Assembly (NCBI RefSeq): GCF_954871325.1
Contig: NC_088776.1
Span: 56,461,301 to 56,525,300 of the forward strand
Origin: Gordionus sp. m RMFG-2023
Taxonomy: Eukaryota; Nematomorpha; Gordioida; Chordodea; Parachordodidae
Length of the DNA stretch: 64,000 nucleotides
Direction: 5' to 3'
The position numbers were made by a program, and so were the translations under genes. Below the pieces are notes generated by a model, which worked only from the letters and a program-made list of their open reading frames with translations, had not been told where the DNA came from and did no database searches. Shown piece after piece: positions 11,881 to 25,565 of the stretch. Within the stretch, counting starts at the first letter, position 1, and each line of letters opens with the position of its first letter.

Positions 11881-12559
11881 TAATTATATGGTGCTAGCAG
11901 CCGCAAAAAAGAGAAGAAAAAGTAATTAAATTATTATTTTTTTTTTTCATGGGGATTCGGAATATTTTTCGAATAAAACGTGGGGATTCAATGATTCCGA
12001 CATGATTCCATAATATGACACATATAAAAACACAAAATAATCATGTTTTTTAGGATTTTAGTTTTAATGCTTATTATTTACATATATTGCCCCCTAATTT
12101 AAAAAATTAATTACTATATATTTGGTATAATATAGGATTTAAGTCTTATTACTTATATTTAAGTGTGAAACTCTTGGCTCAGTTCTCGTCCCAGTCTGGG
12201 TTTTTGTATAAATATTTAGAATTATAATTTCTATCTGTAAAGAAAATTTGAAAAAATAAGCAATTTTTATTTAGCTATTTCTGGTTTCAATTTCCGGTTT
12301 TTGTTAGTAGACTTTATTTCAATTAAAGGGTTATTCTATAGCTATTTAATAAAATTTAAATTATGTTTTTGATTAATTACATTTTGAGATATTTAAAATT
12401 AACTATTTCAGAAATTTTTGTTGGCCATATCTCGTGAAGTCTATCAATTTGAAAAGTAATATAATCTTACTCTTTTAAAATACAAATTTTAAAAAAAATC
12501 GAAGGGGGTCATGTTATAGCGAAACGAGTTTTAAATTTAATTCTAGTTCAAATATAAAT
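11881..12559. other. A+T-rich sequence before array A, no gene seen
   Basis: I looked here for a signal-peptide exon like the one at 33,465 that could start the array A gene copy, and did not find one. Confidence 0.45.
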
Positions 12560-15500
12560 AAAATAATAAGTTGAAATCGATTTTTGTTCTTTTTTAAATA
12601 ATTTGAAATAAAAACTATCAAGAAAATAATGTTGTAAAATTAAAATAAAGTTTTCAGCTTATTTAGATACTGCTCCTAACCATTAAACTTTCTTATTTAA
12701 TGACTTATTAATAAAAATAAAATATCGACATAAAAAAAATTTCTAGGCATAAATTTTTTATTTTTATCAAATTTCATATTTAAAATTATTCATATCTTTA
12801 GAAATGCTATTGTTTATTTTTTTTTTAATTTATTCTCTTTTGAATCATGAATGTTTAATATTTTATTTTTATTTTATTAAACCATAATTATATTTTATAT
12901 ATAAATCATTCTTTCTTTTTAGAAATCAAAAAATCTATCTATGAAAAAGTAGAAGATAGTTTTTAAATATAAGGACATCAACGTGTTGGGAAAACTCCTA
13001 CTTTTTAGCACGCTAACGCTATTATTTGCCGAAAGGCGCGCTTATTAGCTAGATTTGTTAAAGTGCAGCTTGACTAAAATATACCTAATCATAATTTTTA
13101 TGGGGGTGGTGTGGGGGGGGGGAGAAGGGATCCATATTAAACCCTTACTTTTTATTTATATAATAAATAAATTAACATTTATAAATATTTAAAAATGATT
13201 ATAAAATTAGAATATTAAAAATAATTTTTTTTTCATTATATATGAGCTTACAAAAAATCTTTGTACCTATAATATTATTTTAAATTAAAATACAAATTTA
13301 TATAAAATATAATTTTTTTAAATGACCATATTATGTTCAAAATTAATTGTTGAATAGCTATTTTTAATTTCAAAGCAATTTTCGAGTAAAACTTTATGAA
13401 AATAATGTTTTAAAACATTAAAATAAAGTTTTGAAGTATAATAATAGACTGATCAGCTTTTTCATATGGGAATTTTTTTTGAAGATATTAGATTTTGATT
13501 TACCCCACTCTTTAAAATAGTATAGCTGTAAACACCCCCTAGGAATTTTATCCATTTCACCTGAAAGATATATAGAATTAATTAGCTCCAATCATTCACA
13601 CACTTATTTATATATTTATCCTACATTTATTTATTATGACTTCTTATTAAAAATATACAATCGACATAAAAATTAATTTTTTTTCCAAAAATTCATATTA
13701 ATAATCATCATGTTTTGAGAAATGTTATATTGTTTATTTTAAAAAAAAATATATTCGCTTTTTTTCTTTTTATTTAATTAATAATTTTTATATTTAATAA
13801 AATTATCAATCTCCCTTTTAGATATGGAAAACCAAATCAAAGATTTTATAAAAAGTAAATTTTTTTAAATATAGGACAAATAACTAGTGTTGCTAACTTC
13901 TATTTTTAGAAATGACAAGTTAACGCTATCGTTGTTTGACCCAAACGTAGCGCCCTCCTAAATTCTTCAAGAGAAATTGCACGCTTTTTGTCAACCATTT
14001 TTGACTAATAATAAATTTTTTAATTTCATTTATGTTTATAATTTAAAAATCAACATTTGTTATTTAAAAAATATATTTCTTGATTATAAAAAGGTTTAAA
14101 AAATAATTTTCTTGTCATTAACATATGCTGGCAAAAAGTCTTTGAAGAGATAAAACTTCAATTATAATAATAAATGATGATTGTCGAGTAAGCCATTGGC
14201 TAATATCTAGCTATTATAAAATATACAATGATTTTATAGTCACTTCAAAAAATATCATAATGTGTAGACGAAAACTTAAATTAAATAAAAATCAAAATAG
14301 CTGTGTCACCAGCTGATTTAAATTCAGAGAAGCTCTAAAATGCATTTTAATGAATAATTTAATTATCGTCTGGTGCGTATTATATGTCATTGGTTCTCTC
14401 TTAATTTATTTTGACTTAAGAAATGTAGAATCAGTTTTGAACAAAGCTTGAAAAAAATATTTTACTATCTATGTAATATAAAATCTTATAATTTAGGAAG
14501 AAATGTTTTTAATATTTGTTTTATTATAAAGAATATAATATTATTTGAAATTAAAATAAAATAAATATAAATAAAATATTTTTTTTATTGATGTACATAC
14601 AATGTTATAAATTAATTGTTAAAGTTCTATTTAATTTTTTAAAGTAAATTTATTTAAAATCAATAAAAATATTTATGTTTTCATATATAATATTAAACAG
14701 ATCAGCTTTTTATGTTTTGATTAAGCCCACTCTCAAAATAATTTAACTCCATAACATACCTAGGAATTTTATCCATGTTACATGAAAGACATATAGAATC
14801 ATAGAGCTTCTAACATTCCCCATATTTACATACTTATCTTATGATCTTATGATCTTTAACTTCTCTTTTCTATTGTTTTATCAAAATCATATTAATATTT
14901 ATTCATGTTTGAGTATCCGCTTTCGTGCATGTTTATTTTCATTTTATTTCAATAAATATCATCTTTATATTTTATTAATATTATTATTCTCCCTTTTAGT
15001 TTCCCAAAGATAGTCGATTATTATTTAAAAGGTAAAATATTTTAAATATAAAAACAAATCACCACTGTTGTCAACGGCTTACCTTTAAAAGTAACACGCT
15101 ATATCGGTATTTGCTTAAAGAGTTCTACCGAACTTATCAAAAGTAGTTATCGCACATGTTGAAATAAATTAAATTTTTTTTGTTTTAATTTTAAACTCAA
15201 CATTTATAAATATTCAATAATATATTTATTGAATATAAAAAGAGTTTATATATTTAAACTATAAAATATTATTATATTTATATTAGCTGGCAAAATTATC
15301 TCTTATAAGAGATAAAGTTTTAATTATAATGATAAAAGATATATTATCTATGCAATGGCAGAAATTTAACAATTATAAAATAAGCAATAATTATTACAGT
15401 CGTTTTCTGAGAAATATCCTAATGTGTATAACGATACTATGATTAATTGATGTGGTATCGTATTTGAGGTTGCGTCACCTTTAGAGATTCTTTAAATATT

Positions 15501-16845
15501 TACCCAATTTTCTATAATATATGAAGTACCTTGTTTTCTCAGTTTTTATTAATAGACGAGACAGCTACCCATACAGCTGTTTAATTTAAAGCCAAAATAT
15601 ATTAAATGATAAAGGAAAATCCCCACTTACAAAACTCAATCATTAAAATTTGTGTAGTTTTAATAGTAGTCCTTACGAAATATTTTATTACTTTATATAC
15701 AATATTTAAATTAATATACATTTATTCTATATTTTTTTTTATTGAGTTCCATAAACTGATATTCTATACTATTTAGACTGACCATTTATTTATATATCAA
15801 TAAAAATCAATGACACACCATTTGGTTACCCATATAGATTTATATACATAAATTGCATTAAATAATATAATATTATTTTAAATTTTCCTTTTTTATTTGT
15901 TTGACCATACAATGTTCTATATTAATTGTTATATATCTATTTTTAATTTTTTTAAAGTCATTTTAGATAAAACTTTAAATAAAATATTATTATAAAACAT
16001 TAAAATAAAATTTTAAAGTATAATAATAAACTGAAAAATTTTTATTGAGCTAACTTTTTTTTAAGATATCATGTCTTGATTTACCCCTCTCCTCAAAATA
16101 TGTTAGCTCCTAAACCTCCTATGAATTTTATCTATATCACCTGAAAGATATATAGTATCAAATAGCTCCAATCATTTACCCGCTTATTTAGATATTGACC
16201 CTACCTTTTGTCGAATATATTTTTATAACATTTATAATTATCGGAATTTATTTTATGTGAGTCGCCACCTTTATAAATTCACTAAATATTTACCCATTTC
16301 TATAGTATTATATTCATCATGTTTTCTCGGTTTTTATTAAATGACCAAATAATAAATAAATATAAATGATAATGAAAAATCCACAATTGGGAAACAAACT
16401 TTGATCCAAAATTTGCATAGTTTTAATGGTCGCCCAATACGAGATATTTTACTACTCTAAATAATACACTATACTTTTCGAAAAAAATAATATAATAATA
16501 TCCATCTGTTCTACATTTTTTGTTGGACGCTTCTATCCACTGATATATAATACTATCGTTTATTTATGTATTAATAAACTAACAATGCCATTCTGGTTAC
16601 CTAAATATTTATATTTACATTAAAATTTCATAAAAACTTAAATTATAAGATATCCAAAATGTTATGTCACCAGCTAATTTAAATTCAAAAAAGCTTCAAA
16701 ATGCCTTTTAATAAATGAATGATAGTTGAGTATCATGTCATTGGTTCTCTCTTAATTTATCATGGCTTATGAAATGTGCTTTAATTATTTAAAGAATATA
16801 ATATTATTTTAAATTAAAATAAAATATTATTTTAGGAGAGATAAA
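12560..16845 (+). repeat. Tandem ~1.65-kb unit, block A
   Basis: Three to four diverged, partly deleted copies of the unit that also fills 34.4-38.3, 50.3-56.6 and 60.1-61.7 kb. Landmarks that recur in order are the pyrimidine tract and AG before the micro-exon, then 'acgctatcgttatttgccc', then 'cacctttggagattct', then 'ttggttctctcttaattta', then 'cacctgaaagatatatagaa'. Spacings here are 0.9-1.2 kb, so deletions have occurred; the last copy (about 16,200) has lost the micro-exon segment. The block ends at a LINE fragment. Confidence 0.85.
12923..15031 (+). pseudogene. Three micro-exons of a decaying paralogue of the micro-exon gene
   Basis: Exon at 12,923-12,955 (33 nt): good acceptor (tctttcttttttag-like), phase-1 reading IKKSIYEKVE, but the donor GT is now AT. 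Exon at 13,822-13,854 (33 nt): acceptor ctcccttttag, donor gtaaat, reading MENQIKDFIK. Exon at 15,000-15,031: acceptor cccttttag, donor gtaaaa, but only 32 nt; anchored at its 3' end it reads FPKIVDYYLK. All three follow the pattern of the array at 34-61 kb. No first exon was found upstream, and a retrotransposon lies downstream. One lost donor and one frame-breaking length suggest this copy is no longer functional, although the reading frames are still free of stops. Confidence 0.6.
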
Positions 16846-16847
16846 AG

Positions 16848-17950
16848 GATCTTTAATGCTAAAAGGCTTTTGAGATAGACAGGGATATGAGAGAGAATAG
16901 AACTTTCGACGCATACAAGAAACTAAATTACTTTTGTAAAGCCAAAGTGTTCAAGACACTTCCAACTATAAGACTGGATAATAATAAGTTAATTACTGAC
17001 CCCGACGAACAGATGGTGTTATGGCGACCACTATATGGGAGTCTTTGATTCTAGGAGGCCTACCTTAATCCCATACACTAGTCAAAATGTTGGACAATTG
17101 AACGCAAACTTTTCATTGAAATTGTGGCCGCTATTAAGAAGCTTAGGAATAATAAATCTCCGGGTACGGATAACATTACAGGAGAACATCTGAAAGCAGC
17201 TCCCTTAGCGATCTCTCGGTTCTTACTGCCTTTGTTTAACAAGATATGGTTGACTGGGATGATGCCAGCGGATTGGAATAAGACTATCTTTTGCAACTTC
17301 CCGAAAATTCCAAATCCATCTAAATTCAAGGATTATAGAGCCATCGCTCTCACATCTATTGCATCAAAAGTTTTTATGGTTCTTTTAAAAAACCGCTTTC
17401 TTTCCTCTACACCAAACCTTTTGTCTAAATACATTTGTGCTTACCGTCCAGGTAGAAATATAAACGAACCAATATTAGCTTTAAAGATTATAATGCAGAA
17501 ATGTCAGAAGTATAAATTACCTTTTTACTTTATTTTTATCGACTTTAAACGTGCTTTTGATAATGTTAACCATGATGCACTTTGGAAGATTTTAACCGAA
17601 TGTGGCATTGACTCTAATATTATAAGGATCCTTAAAACACATTATAGTAATCTTTTTGCCTCCTTAAAAATCAATAATAAGGTTTCTCCATCTTTTAGGA
17701 CAAAGAAAGGGGTAAAACAAGAATGTGTTCTTTCCCCGCTATTGTTTAATATACTTATGAATAAAATCATAGTAGATACGCTGGCTACTGCGAATCTCTT
17801 AGAATTAAGTTCCAGTCAGTCTTTTTTCTTGGAAAATAGGGTGATTTCTTATGCTGACGACATAGTTTTGATAATAAAAAGTTTGGAAGAAACCCAAAAT
17901 TTGAATTAAACTCTGTTAATTTTTCTCAACTCAATTATATGGGATCATAA
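16848..17950 (+). pseudogene. Non-LTR retrotransposon reverse transcriptase, fragment
   Basis: The longest frame (17,124-17,909, 261 codons) carries recognisable RT blocks: 'NKSPGTDNITGEHLKAAP' near residue 10, 'DYRAIALTSIASKVF' near 70, 'AYRPGRNINEPILAL' near 108, motif A 'FIDFKRAFDNVNHDALW' near 138, 'KKGVKQECVLSPLLFNILMN' near 194, and the catalytic box 'ISYADDIVLI' near 243. The usual QG of the QGCVLSP block is QE here. A frameshifted part lies upstream: 'TDPDEQMV' can be read around 17,000. The frame stops shortly after the catalytic box, so thumb and endonuclease regions are absent. The element copies RNA into DNA at the insertion site; this copy is dead. It interrupts the right end of tandem block A. 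Confidence 0.9.
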
Positions 17951-19206
17951 TTATAACAAGCAGGATATTATATAAAAAAAATTCAATTATAAAATTTATA
18001 GGTGTTGGATTATTTTTTGCTTTGCTTTAAAATAAAGATATATGCATAATTTGACGATTATTACTATATATAATATCAAATATATTATGGTGCCATTAGA
18101 TCATAATACAAGCGAGTTTTTTTAAATATCCATCCTTTTTTCCATTTATTTTGAAATATTTTTCTTCCAAAATTTTTTCCCAATTTTTAAGATCAAATTA
18201 TTTCCATTGTAGGAAGGAATGGGGATATACATGAATGGATGTATTTACTTCTATTATTTATTTTCCAGACTAATAATTATTTATTTTTAATCAATATTTA
18301 TATTTGTAATGACCACTTTGAAGATTTTTGGTCCTGAAGCTATAATTTTTAAAAATCTTTATGTCTTATATTCTTAATGTGTGTTTTTATTTTAAAATAA
18401 ATCTCAAATGCTCTTTACAAATCTAATCTATTCCCTATTTATGGTTCTCGATGCCTGCTGTGACATAGGAAATATTTTTTTACTACTTATTTTTGTCATT
18501 TTGTAAAACTTTTGATGTTATTTTTAATTTTCTTTTTTTAAAAAATGTTCCTTTTCAAAATATTCTCAATTATTTTTCAAAACCACTTTGACAATAAACA
18601 ATTTTTTTTAAAAATATAAAATAGGTTATTCTATAAAAACCTAAGTGTAACTGTAACTACAAGTTCTCCGCAAAATCCATAATTATATTTTAAAATATTA
18701 ATTTGTGTCGTTTTTGAAAAAAAATTCCTTTATTTAATGATTCTGCTTTTACCACCAAAATGATGTAAAAAATTTAAATTTCGGCTTGACATTTGTCCAA
18801 TATAATGATTGGTATTAATAATTAGTTAATTTTGATATTTATTCTTTGTCTAGGAATCGTATACGAATTGAAATTTTTAGAAAGGAATAGACACATGTGA
18901 TCCTAAATTAATGATTTAACATAAAGCAAATGTACTGTAAAACTATCAGGAATCTGGTCATCTTTTGAATATAAACAAGAAAGTTAAAGAATTTTTGGTA
19001 TTCTGGCTCTCATTTTAAAACAAAGGTATGGAATAATGGCATTTATAAAAAAAAATATATGAAAAACTGTTTAATTAATTAGTTTCGACTAGAGCAGCAC
19101 GGGCTATCCAACCCTGACTAGGTTCTACTGGGGCTCAGACATCATAAGCTTTTTCTCAGGCTGACGTCGGGCTTCTAATATCTAGCAATTTTTTAATTAT
19201 ATTAAT
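17951..19206. other. A+T-rich sequence, no gene seen
   Basis: The only unusual part is a G+C-richer stretch at about 19,085-19,190 ('gagcagcacgggctatccaaccctgac'), possibly an old transposon end. No coding signal was found. Confidence 0.45.
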
Positions 19207-22200
19207 CAGGGATGGACTAGCCAGTTAGCCTAGTGGGAAAATCTCCCAGGGGCCTCAAAATTTTACAAATTTGGGGGTATCATTTGTAAAAGATTTTTTT
19301 TAAAAAATTGACATAAAATATAAATATGTTTTAATACGAATTAATATTATCAATTTAAATAGTTATTAAATATTAATTTAATTATCTGATGGGATATAAG
19401 CACTATTAAAAAATTCATATATTCATTCATTTAAAAATAAAACCATTTATTGTCTTAAAATTAGCTACAAGTAAATATTAATATTAATTTATGCAATATT
19501 TTTAGTTTATAAAGAAAACACAATAAACATTTATTGAAAATGGACCGAAATAAAAATAATGAACAACACCACCATAACCAGACCTTATAAAAATAATTAT
19601 ATTAATAATAAATATAAAATATATAATGGAATTTTAATATAAAAAATGAAGTTTCTTTCATATTCATTTTCTATATTTATCTAAAGTTAAAATAAAATTA
19701 ACTATTCTAACCAAGAAATAAGTATAAGTATTAAAAAATTTATAATACCCCCCCCCCCTCCTTTCCCAACTAAAATGAGCTATATTTGTTTTACAAGCAT
19801 AACCCAATGTAAATGTTCAAAGATTTTTAAGCTAAAGTGGAATCTACATATTGATTAAATGATCTTATTATTCAAACATAGCATAAACATTTTATCTGGC
19901 ATAGATCATTATAAAGAAAAAATATAAAGATAAACTTGATAGCTATTTTATTAAATATATATTCTAATTTTAAATTGAAATCTATATTTTTTATATTAAC
20001 ATTCATACAAAATATAGTAAAAAAAGAAATTACATAAGTGGAGGAAAAATACTTGATAAATCTTGTAAACAACTTAAGATAGCTGGTGAAAATCCACAAC
20101 AGACTTATCAAAAACATCTTCAATTCTTGAAACTTCTTCAGACTCTCCTTTATGCTCTAAAAAGATGATAATACAACGTTGCCTGACATTCTAAGTCACA
20201 CCATAAAAAGTCCATATAAATCACATCTTAAAAAAATTATCCTATACTCAAACCACAAATTAAAAAATTAGCATATTTAACAAAAGATATAAGCTCTACC
20301 ACAAATACCTCAACAATATGCTCAAAGACTCCAGACAAATACCTTCATCTTTATCTACATTACAAATACCTACATCTATGAATTGTAATGGATTACCTGG
20401 CTTTTAATGCACAAAAGCAGCAAATTTAAAGAAAAAGATTTCAGCTATTAAGTCAAATTTATTTTAAATTCAAATGCAATAATTCCAAAAAACTTGCCTT
20501 TTTACAGAAACATCCAATCCAACCCGTGAACCTGAGACTAAATATATCACGTTTGTATTATAGAGTAGTTATGGAAGATAAAGTACCACCAAATTTACTT
20601 TCGAATGCCATAATTAATCAAGAAATTAAAGCTATTTACTGCAATTTGTACAGATTTGCTGGTTATGAAAATACATTTTCAAAAGGATACACCAATTTTA
20701 AACATGTATATTCTGTTGTTGAAATTCATGACACAACTGTTAATATCCAAGAAATGGAATACTTTCTTAAGGCATCCAGTGACAAAACCATATAAGATTC
20801 AGTTAATAATTAATAATAAACTTATAGCTGGAAAAGAAAAGCAAATTTCTAATAATATACTCATATAATAAAACATATATTTTAAATATTTAAACATATA
20901 TTTTAAATATTTAAACTATAAAGACGTCAAAATATGCAATTTAGAGGTCTGATTGTAATATAACCTTATCAAATTTTGAAGATATAAATTAAAACTTTGG
21001 AAATTTCTTAGAACTGATATTTCAACTATCAAATTATGATCCAATCCTTAATAATCAAAGGCTATTCAAAGAAGCAAACATAGGAAGGAAAAACTTAAAC
21101 TCTCAGGCAAATTAATTCCAAGGGAAGAGCTTAATTACCTTATTATAGAAGACGACTTCTGGAAATGTTATTGCTTCAATTCTATACTCGCTTAGAAAAC
21201 CAATTAAGAAACAATTAGAAAATAAAATATTCAGCTACAGATGGACAGCACTCAGGAGATACAATTTGTGCTGTAAATTTATAATAGAGAAATTAAAGAA
21301 AAACTTTCTGCAGTGGTTAAAGTGACTAATTCTTCAGGTAAATGACTTTTTGATATATTAATTTCGTGTTTCTCTAAACAAGGGCTACAATTAAATAATA
21401 TATTTGTAACATTTGATGATGAGTCTAACTTGAGAAGTGAAATTGTTGGCTTGCAAGCTCAAATATAAAGAAGTGCAAGGCAGTATATATATATATCTAT
21501 TTGGTGCTATAGCCACATTCTTAACTTATATGTTTCTGCCACATGTGATAATCTCGAAGCGAAAAATCTTTTTTGATTACTAAAAAGGTTTGCGACATTT
21601 TTCAATGAATCTTATAAAAGAATGGAAGTTTGGATAAAAGCAAATGTGGTGAATAAAGGGTTTATTGGTTCAAAAAAATTAAAAAGGCTTCAAATAATTG
21701 GGGAAACAAGATGGTGGGCACGCGGAAGGAGTTTTTTGTATGTTTAATTACAAAGATGCACTAATATATACTACAATAAGTGCCTTACATTATTAATAAC
21801 AAAAAATCTTTTGACGATGACTTTAGAAGTCGATACTTTATTAGAAAAGTTCTGTAAATTTAAAACCCTCCTAACGGCACAAAATTTTTGAAGTAATTGG
21901 GCCTCTACCAAGATATTTACTAACAAAAAACGTAGACATTTTGACTGCCTGGAAAATGGTTAAAAATTGTAAATATTATAAATTTCTTCTCAATACATAT
22001 GAAAGCTACAAATATGGCATTAATAAAGATGTGGCCGATTTGATGATACCTGATTATACATTAGAAAATGAAAGTGAAGAATTTCAAGATGTTGCAATGG
22101 AGATTTTTTAACAAAATGCAATATAAAATGCAAGCAATGTTTGATAAGTGTATATGAGATGTTATGCCGATATAATATCATACATCTGCATATACAAATT

Positions 22201-22680
22201 TAAATATAGTATATGAATATCTACTCACTTTATCTTTTTCACAAATAAATTGTGAAAGATTAGCAAAATAGAAAATAATTAAAAATGCTAGAAAATATTA
22301 AGCAGGATTATTTAGAAGCCTTTTAATGATCTCAATAGAGAGGGAATTATTAGAAGAAATAAAAAAGTGAAATTCTTGAATATCTGCACAAATGTTCACC
22401 ATTAAGGAGAAAATTGTTAAGCTAACCTTATTATGTACAGAATCGAGATATAATCAAATTAATAAATTTGATAGAGGATAAGATAGGAAATCCTTATAGA
22501 AATTGAACCTTAAGGCGTCAAGAATGACTGGAAATCAGAATTTTCTCCTTATGGATAAATAAAAAATTACCTTTATTTGACGATGGATGAATCAGAATAG
22601 TCAAATGAGAGGAATAGATTATCCTAATTCATTCTTCCAAGATTTATCCCTAAATTTTTAGAGGTAAGGCAAAATATTTT
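19207..22680 (+). mobile_element. Decayed hAT element, ZMYM/DUF4371-like group
   Basis: The left end reads CAGGGATGGACTAGCCAGTT, the terminal signature of the hAT group whose transposases resemble zinc-finger MYM-type proteins. The interior (20,500-22,680) is a frameshifted transposase of that type. No matching right terminus (ending ..tccatccctg) was found before the RTE relic starts near 22,690. Confidence 0.65.
20526..22400 (+). pseudogene. ZMYM-like hAT transposase, multiply broken
   Basis: The N-terminal open part (20,526-20,795) includes 'FSKGYTNFKHVYSVVEIHD', like the TTF-type zinc-finger region that precedes DUF4371. Further on, in shifting frames, come 'FVTFDDESNLRSEIVGLQAQ' (usual form: GYDGAxNMxGxxxGVQA), then 'LKRLQIIGETRWWARGRSF' near 21,680-21,740, then 'KNVDILTAWKMVKNCKYYKF' near 21,940-21,990. 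The order and spacing match a DUF4371/hAT transposase of about 600-700 residues. Many stops and frameshifts make it inactive. Classification rests on motif recognition only. Confidence 0.75.
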
Positions 22681-22689
22681 TTTTTCTTT

Positions 22690-24165
22690 TTAGTTTTCAC
22701 CTTTTCTGGTGGTAAGCTCCTCCATCTTCCTCCACTTTATGTTATTCATACTATCTCTTTTATGTAATTTATACTTCTTCATATTGGCTCTAACTTTATG
22801 GTCCATTAATGTTTTGGCCTTTCTCTTTTACGTTTACCCTCACTTCCAAACTCTCGTTTCTATGTAGTTCATAGGCCTTCTCATCGTATGCCTATACCAC
22901 CTAAGACTGTTTACCATTATCTTAGTCTTAATGGGCACTACCTTTAAACTTCCTAGTATTCTTGTACTTCACATCTTATCCTTTCTTGTTACCCCAGCAA
23001 TCATCCTCAACATTCTCATCTCCATAGTTTGTAGACTTCTCTCGTCTGATTCTTTGGTTGGCCATGTTTCCGAACTATATAGAATAGTTGGTTGTACTGT
23101 GGAACTGTAAATTTTTCCCTACAATTTGTCTGGGATTCTTTTGTCAAAGAGCACTCCAGATAGATCTCCACTTTGACCACTTTTGATTAATTTTACTCTT
23201 TATCCCTTTCTCTATTGTACCATTTGTTTGTATAGTGGAGCCCAAATATTAGCAGCTTTCAATTGCCGATATCTGTCATTCATTTATATAAATGCTCTCT
23301 ATTTCATTTCCTCCTATCACCTTATACCCGGTCTTTTCTCAATTTACTTTTAGTCCATGCTTTTCTAAGATATTTATCCAGCTCACTAATCTTTTTTCAT
23401 TTCATCCTTGGATTCGGCAAGTATCACAATATCATCTGCAAATATCATATTCCACGGGACTGTTTGTGGTATAGATGGTGCTAATACATCTATTACTGTT
23501 ATGAAGAGAAGTGGGCTGAGAGCCGACACTTTGTGCTACGGACCATTGTTGTATGGTCCATATACATATCCTTTTATTTATATATTTTTCGGGAACCTTT
23601 TTGTGACATAGCTTCCACCAGATAAGTTTTCTTATGATTCTATCGAAGGCTTTTTCTAGATCGTGAAAGACCATGTATAGCTTTAAGTTCTTTTCCCTGT
23701 ATTTTCTCATTTGCCTAATTGCGTGGATAGCATCAGTTGTTAATCTTCCAGACATAAAGCCAAACAGAGTTTCTCCTATTTTGATTAGTCTCTTAACATT
23801 TTTTCTATTATTTTTCGTAGAGTTTAAGACAGTGTGACATTAGTTTTATGCCCCTGAAATTTTGACAATTGTGTGGATCCCTTCTATTTTTGAAGATAGG
23901 AACTAGATAGCTCTGCCTCCATTTTTGAGGGATTTCTTCATTTCCCAGTATTTTATTATACAGATTTGTGAGGTATTCCATCATATGGAATAAAAAAAAC
24001 ATGATTTGTGAGTTATGATATTTATAAAAAATTTTAACAAATTTTTCATATCTAAACACAATGGTTTTTGCCCTCCCACCTGTATAAAATCTACATTCAT
24101 TAGAAAGTTTTAAATACTTTAAAACCTTTCTAAATACTCTTTTAAAAAAACCTGCCATCATAGAT
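22690..24165 (-). pseudogene. RTE-type non-LTR retrotransposon, 5'-truncated relic
   Basis: Read on the minus strand from 24,165: 'NLYNKILGNEEIPQKWRQS', then 'LVPIFKNRRDPHNCQNFRG' and 'IKLMSHCLKLYEK'. After a frameshift, 23,755-23,432 gives 'MSGRLTTDAIHAIRQMRKYR' and motif A 'MVFHDLEKAFDRIIRKLIWW'. Downstream, in broken frames near 23,230-23,170, there is an 'LGSTIQTNGTIE..' thumb segment, and near 23,010-22,980 a fragment of the C-terminal 'EMRMLRW..GVTRKDR' region. This order is diagnostic of RTE-like elements. The endonuclease domain is missing, as is usual for target-primed insertions that end early. Nothing is intact. Confidence 0.85.
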
Positions 24166-25229
24166 TAGAATCAATTATGGGGGCAAACCTGATTATCTCA
24201 CAAACACTTTGGTGGTATCCACCCCATTGCAGTGGGCTATTTATAAGATTTTTAGCAAAAATAATTGCCATGGATTAAAACCCATGGTCGGGTCTTAACT
24301 TATTAAGTATACGTATCAATTAGGATTTGGTGTAGAGGGATAAGGCAAAATAGCTTCACATGCCTTTTGTATTATATCAAGAATCCTCCTCCTGATATGG
24401 CTATTATAAAGTAGACTTTAAAAATGTTTATAATAACTAATTTTGTGAAAATCATGAATTATTCTTATCCCAAATTTCTTGTTTATTAAAAATTACTGTC
24501 ATTAACACCCCTTTATTCAGCTCCCATGTCCAACAGGGGGCACTTGTCCTTCTTTATTTTACCTTGGTATTTATTATCTCATCTATTATCTTAAATCTAT
24601 ATTTGATTTGGATATAAATATTTTGTATCTTTATGATTGAACAATCTTTGATGCTCTTTCTAAGATAATGTTTTCAATTTCTTGAAGCCAATTTTAAAAG
24701 ATTCAAATAAAGTCCAAATCCAAAATCTGTTTCTATGATATAAATAACCCTCTTCTAACAAGATTAAATTTTTATAGAGTGCATAAATAATAAAAATTAA
24801 AAAAATTAGAAATTAAAATAATTTAAGAAAAGTATATTCTAACATGTTATTAATATATTATAAGGATAATGAAAATTTTGGAATTAACATTCATTAAAAT
24901 AAGGTAAATTTCTGATTTACACCTCATATAGGTTTATTTCTGATTTATCCATCATCAAATTAAGGAGAGCACTAATTCATTGTCATTCTTGTGAGACATC
25001 AGTTAATAATCATATAAAATGCAAATATTTATTAGATTGTTTGAATGAATCTTTCCTTATGGAGTTTTTTTTATTTACAATGGAAGCAACAAAGCACACC
25101 TTGGTAAATTGTTATCCATAGAGTTTTGAATAAGTTTAATTCTCATAATGTGGATCCATTCTTCAAGATGATACTAATTATAAGAAAATATATTTTGATA
25201 AAGGTACAGGCGTTAGGCCATATTTTATT
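24166..25229. other. No gene seen
   Basis: A+T-rich sequence. A slightly richer stretch around 24,180-24,300 ('ggtatccaccccattgcagtggg') resembles nothing that I can name. Confidence 0.45.
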
Positions 25230-25565
25230 TATTTTAAATTTATTCGGGATACCCCTAAATTTATCCCAAAGGACGGAACCAAGTTGGATTAAGAAAAAAA
25301 AATACCAAGTTAAATTAAGAAAAATATGATCTTTGCTGGAATTCTAACCCATAATATGGGTCTGCCACTTTTATTTTCCCTTGCATTTTCCATCAGAGAT
25401 CTAAAAATGACAACTTTTACATGCCCTGGGAATTTGTTAATGCCTATCCCAAAGGATGGAACCACCAAGTTGGATTAAGAAAAAAAAGAACTTTGCTGTG
25501 ATTCATACCCAAAGCCATCAGATTTGTAAGCGACGCTCTTGCCTATTAAGCCATAGACGCTTTTC
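25230..25565 (-). mobile_element. tRNA-derived SINE
   Basis: On the minus strand, 25,560 down to about 25,490 resembles a tRNA: an A-box-like TGGCTTAATAGGC, an anticodon-arm-like region, and a B-box-like GGGTATGAATC. It is followed by an A/T-rich body with 'cttaatccaacttggtggttcc'. The body is duplicated: 'ggaaccaagttggattaag' at about 25,271 and 'ggaaccaccaagttggattaag' at about 25,459. The acceptor stem does not pair well, so this is a SINE head rather than a working tRNA gene. RNA polymerase III would transcribe such an element from the internal boxes. Confidence 0.65.

Noticed and set aside
15400-15423. Second possible micro-exon per unit ('ttacag', 24 nt, 'gtgtat')
   Set aside because: Length varies among units (22-24 nt), several units lack the acceptor or donor, and phase 1 meets a TGA in the common form. 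Treated as conserved intron sequence.
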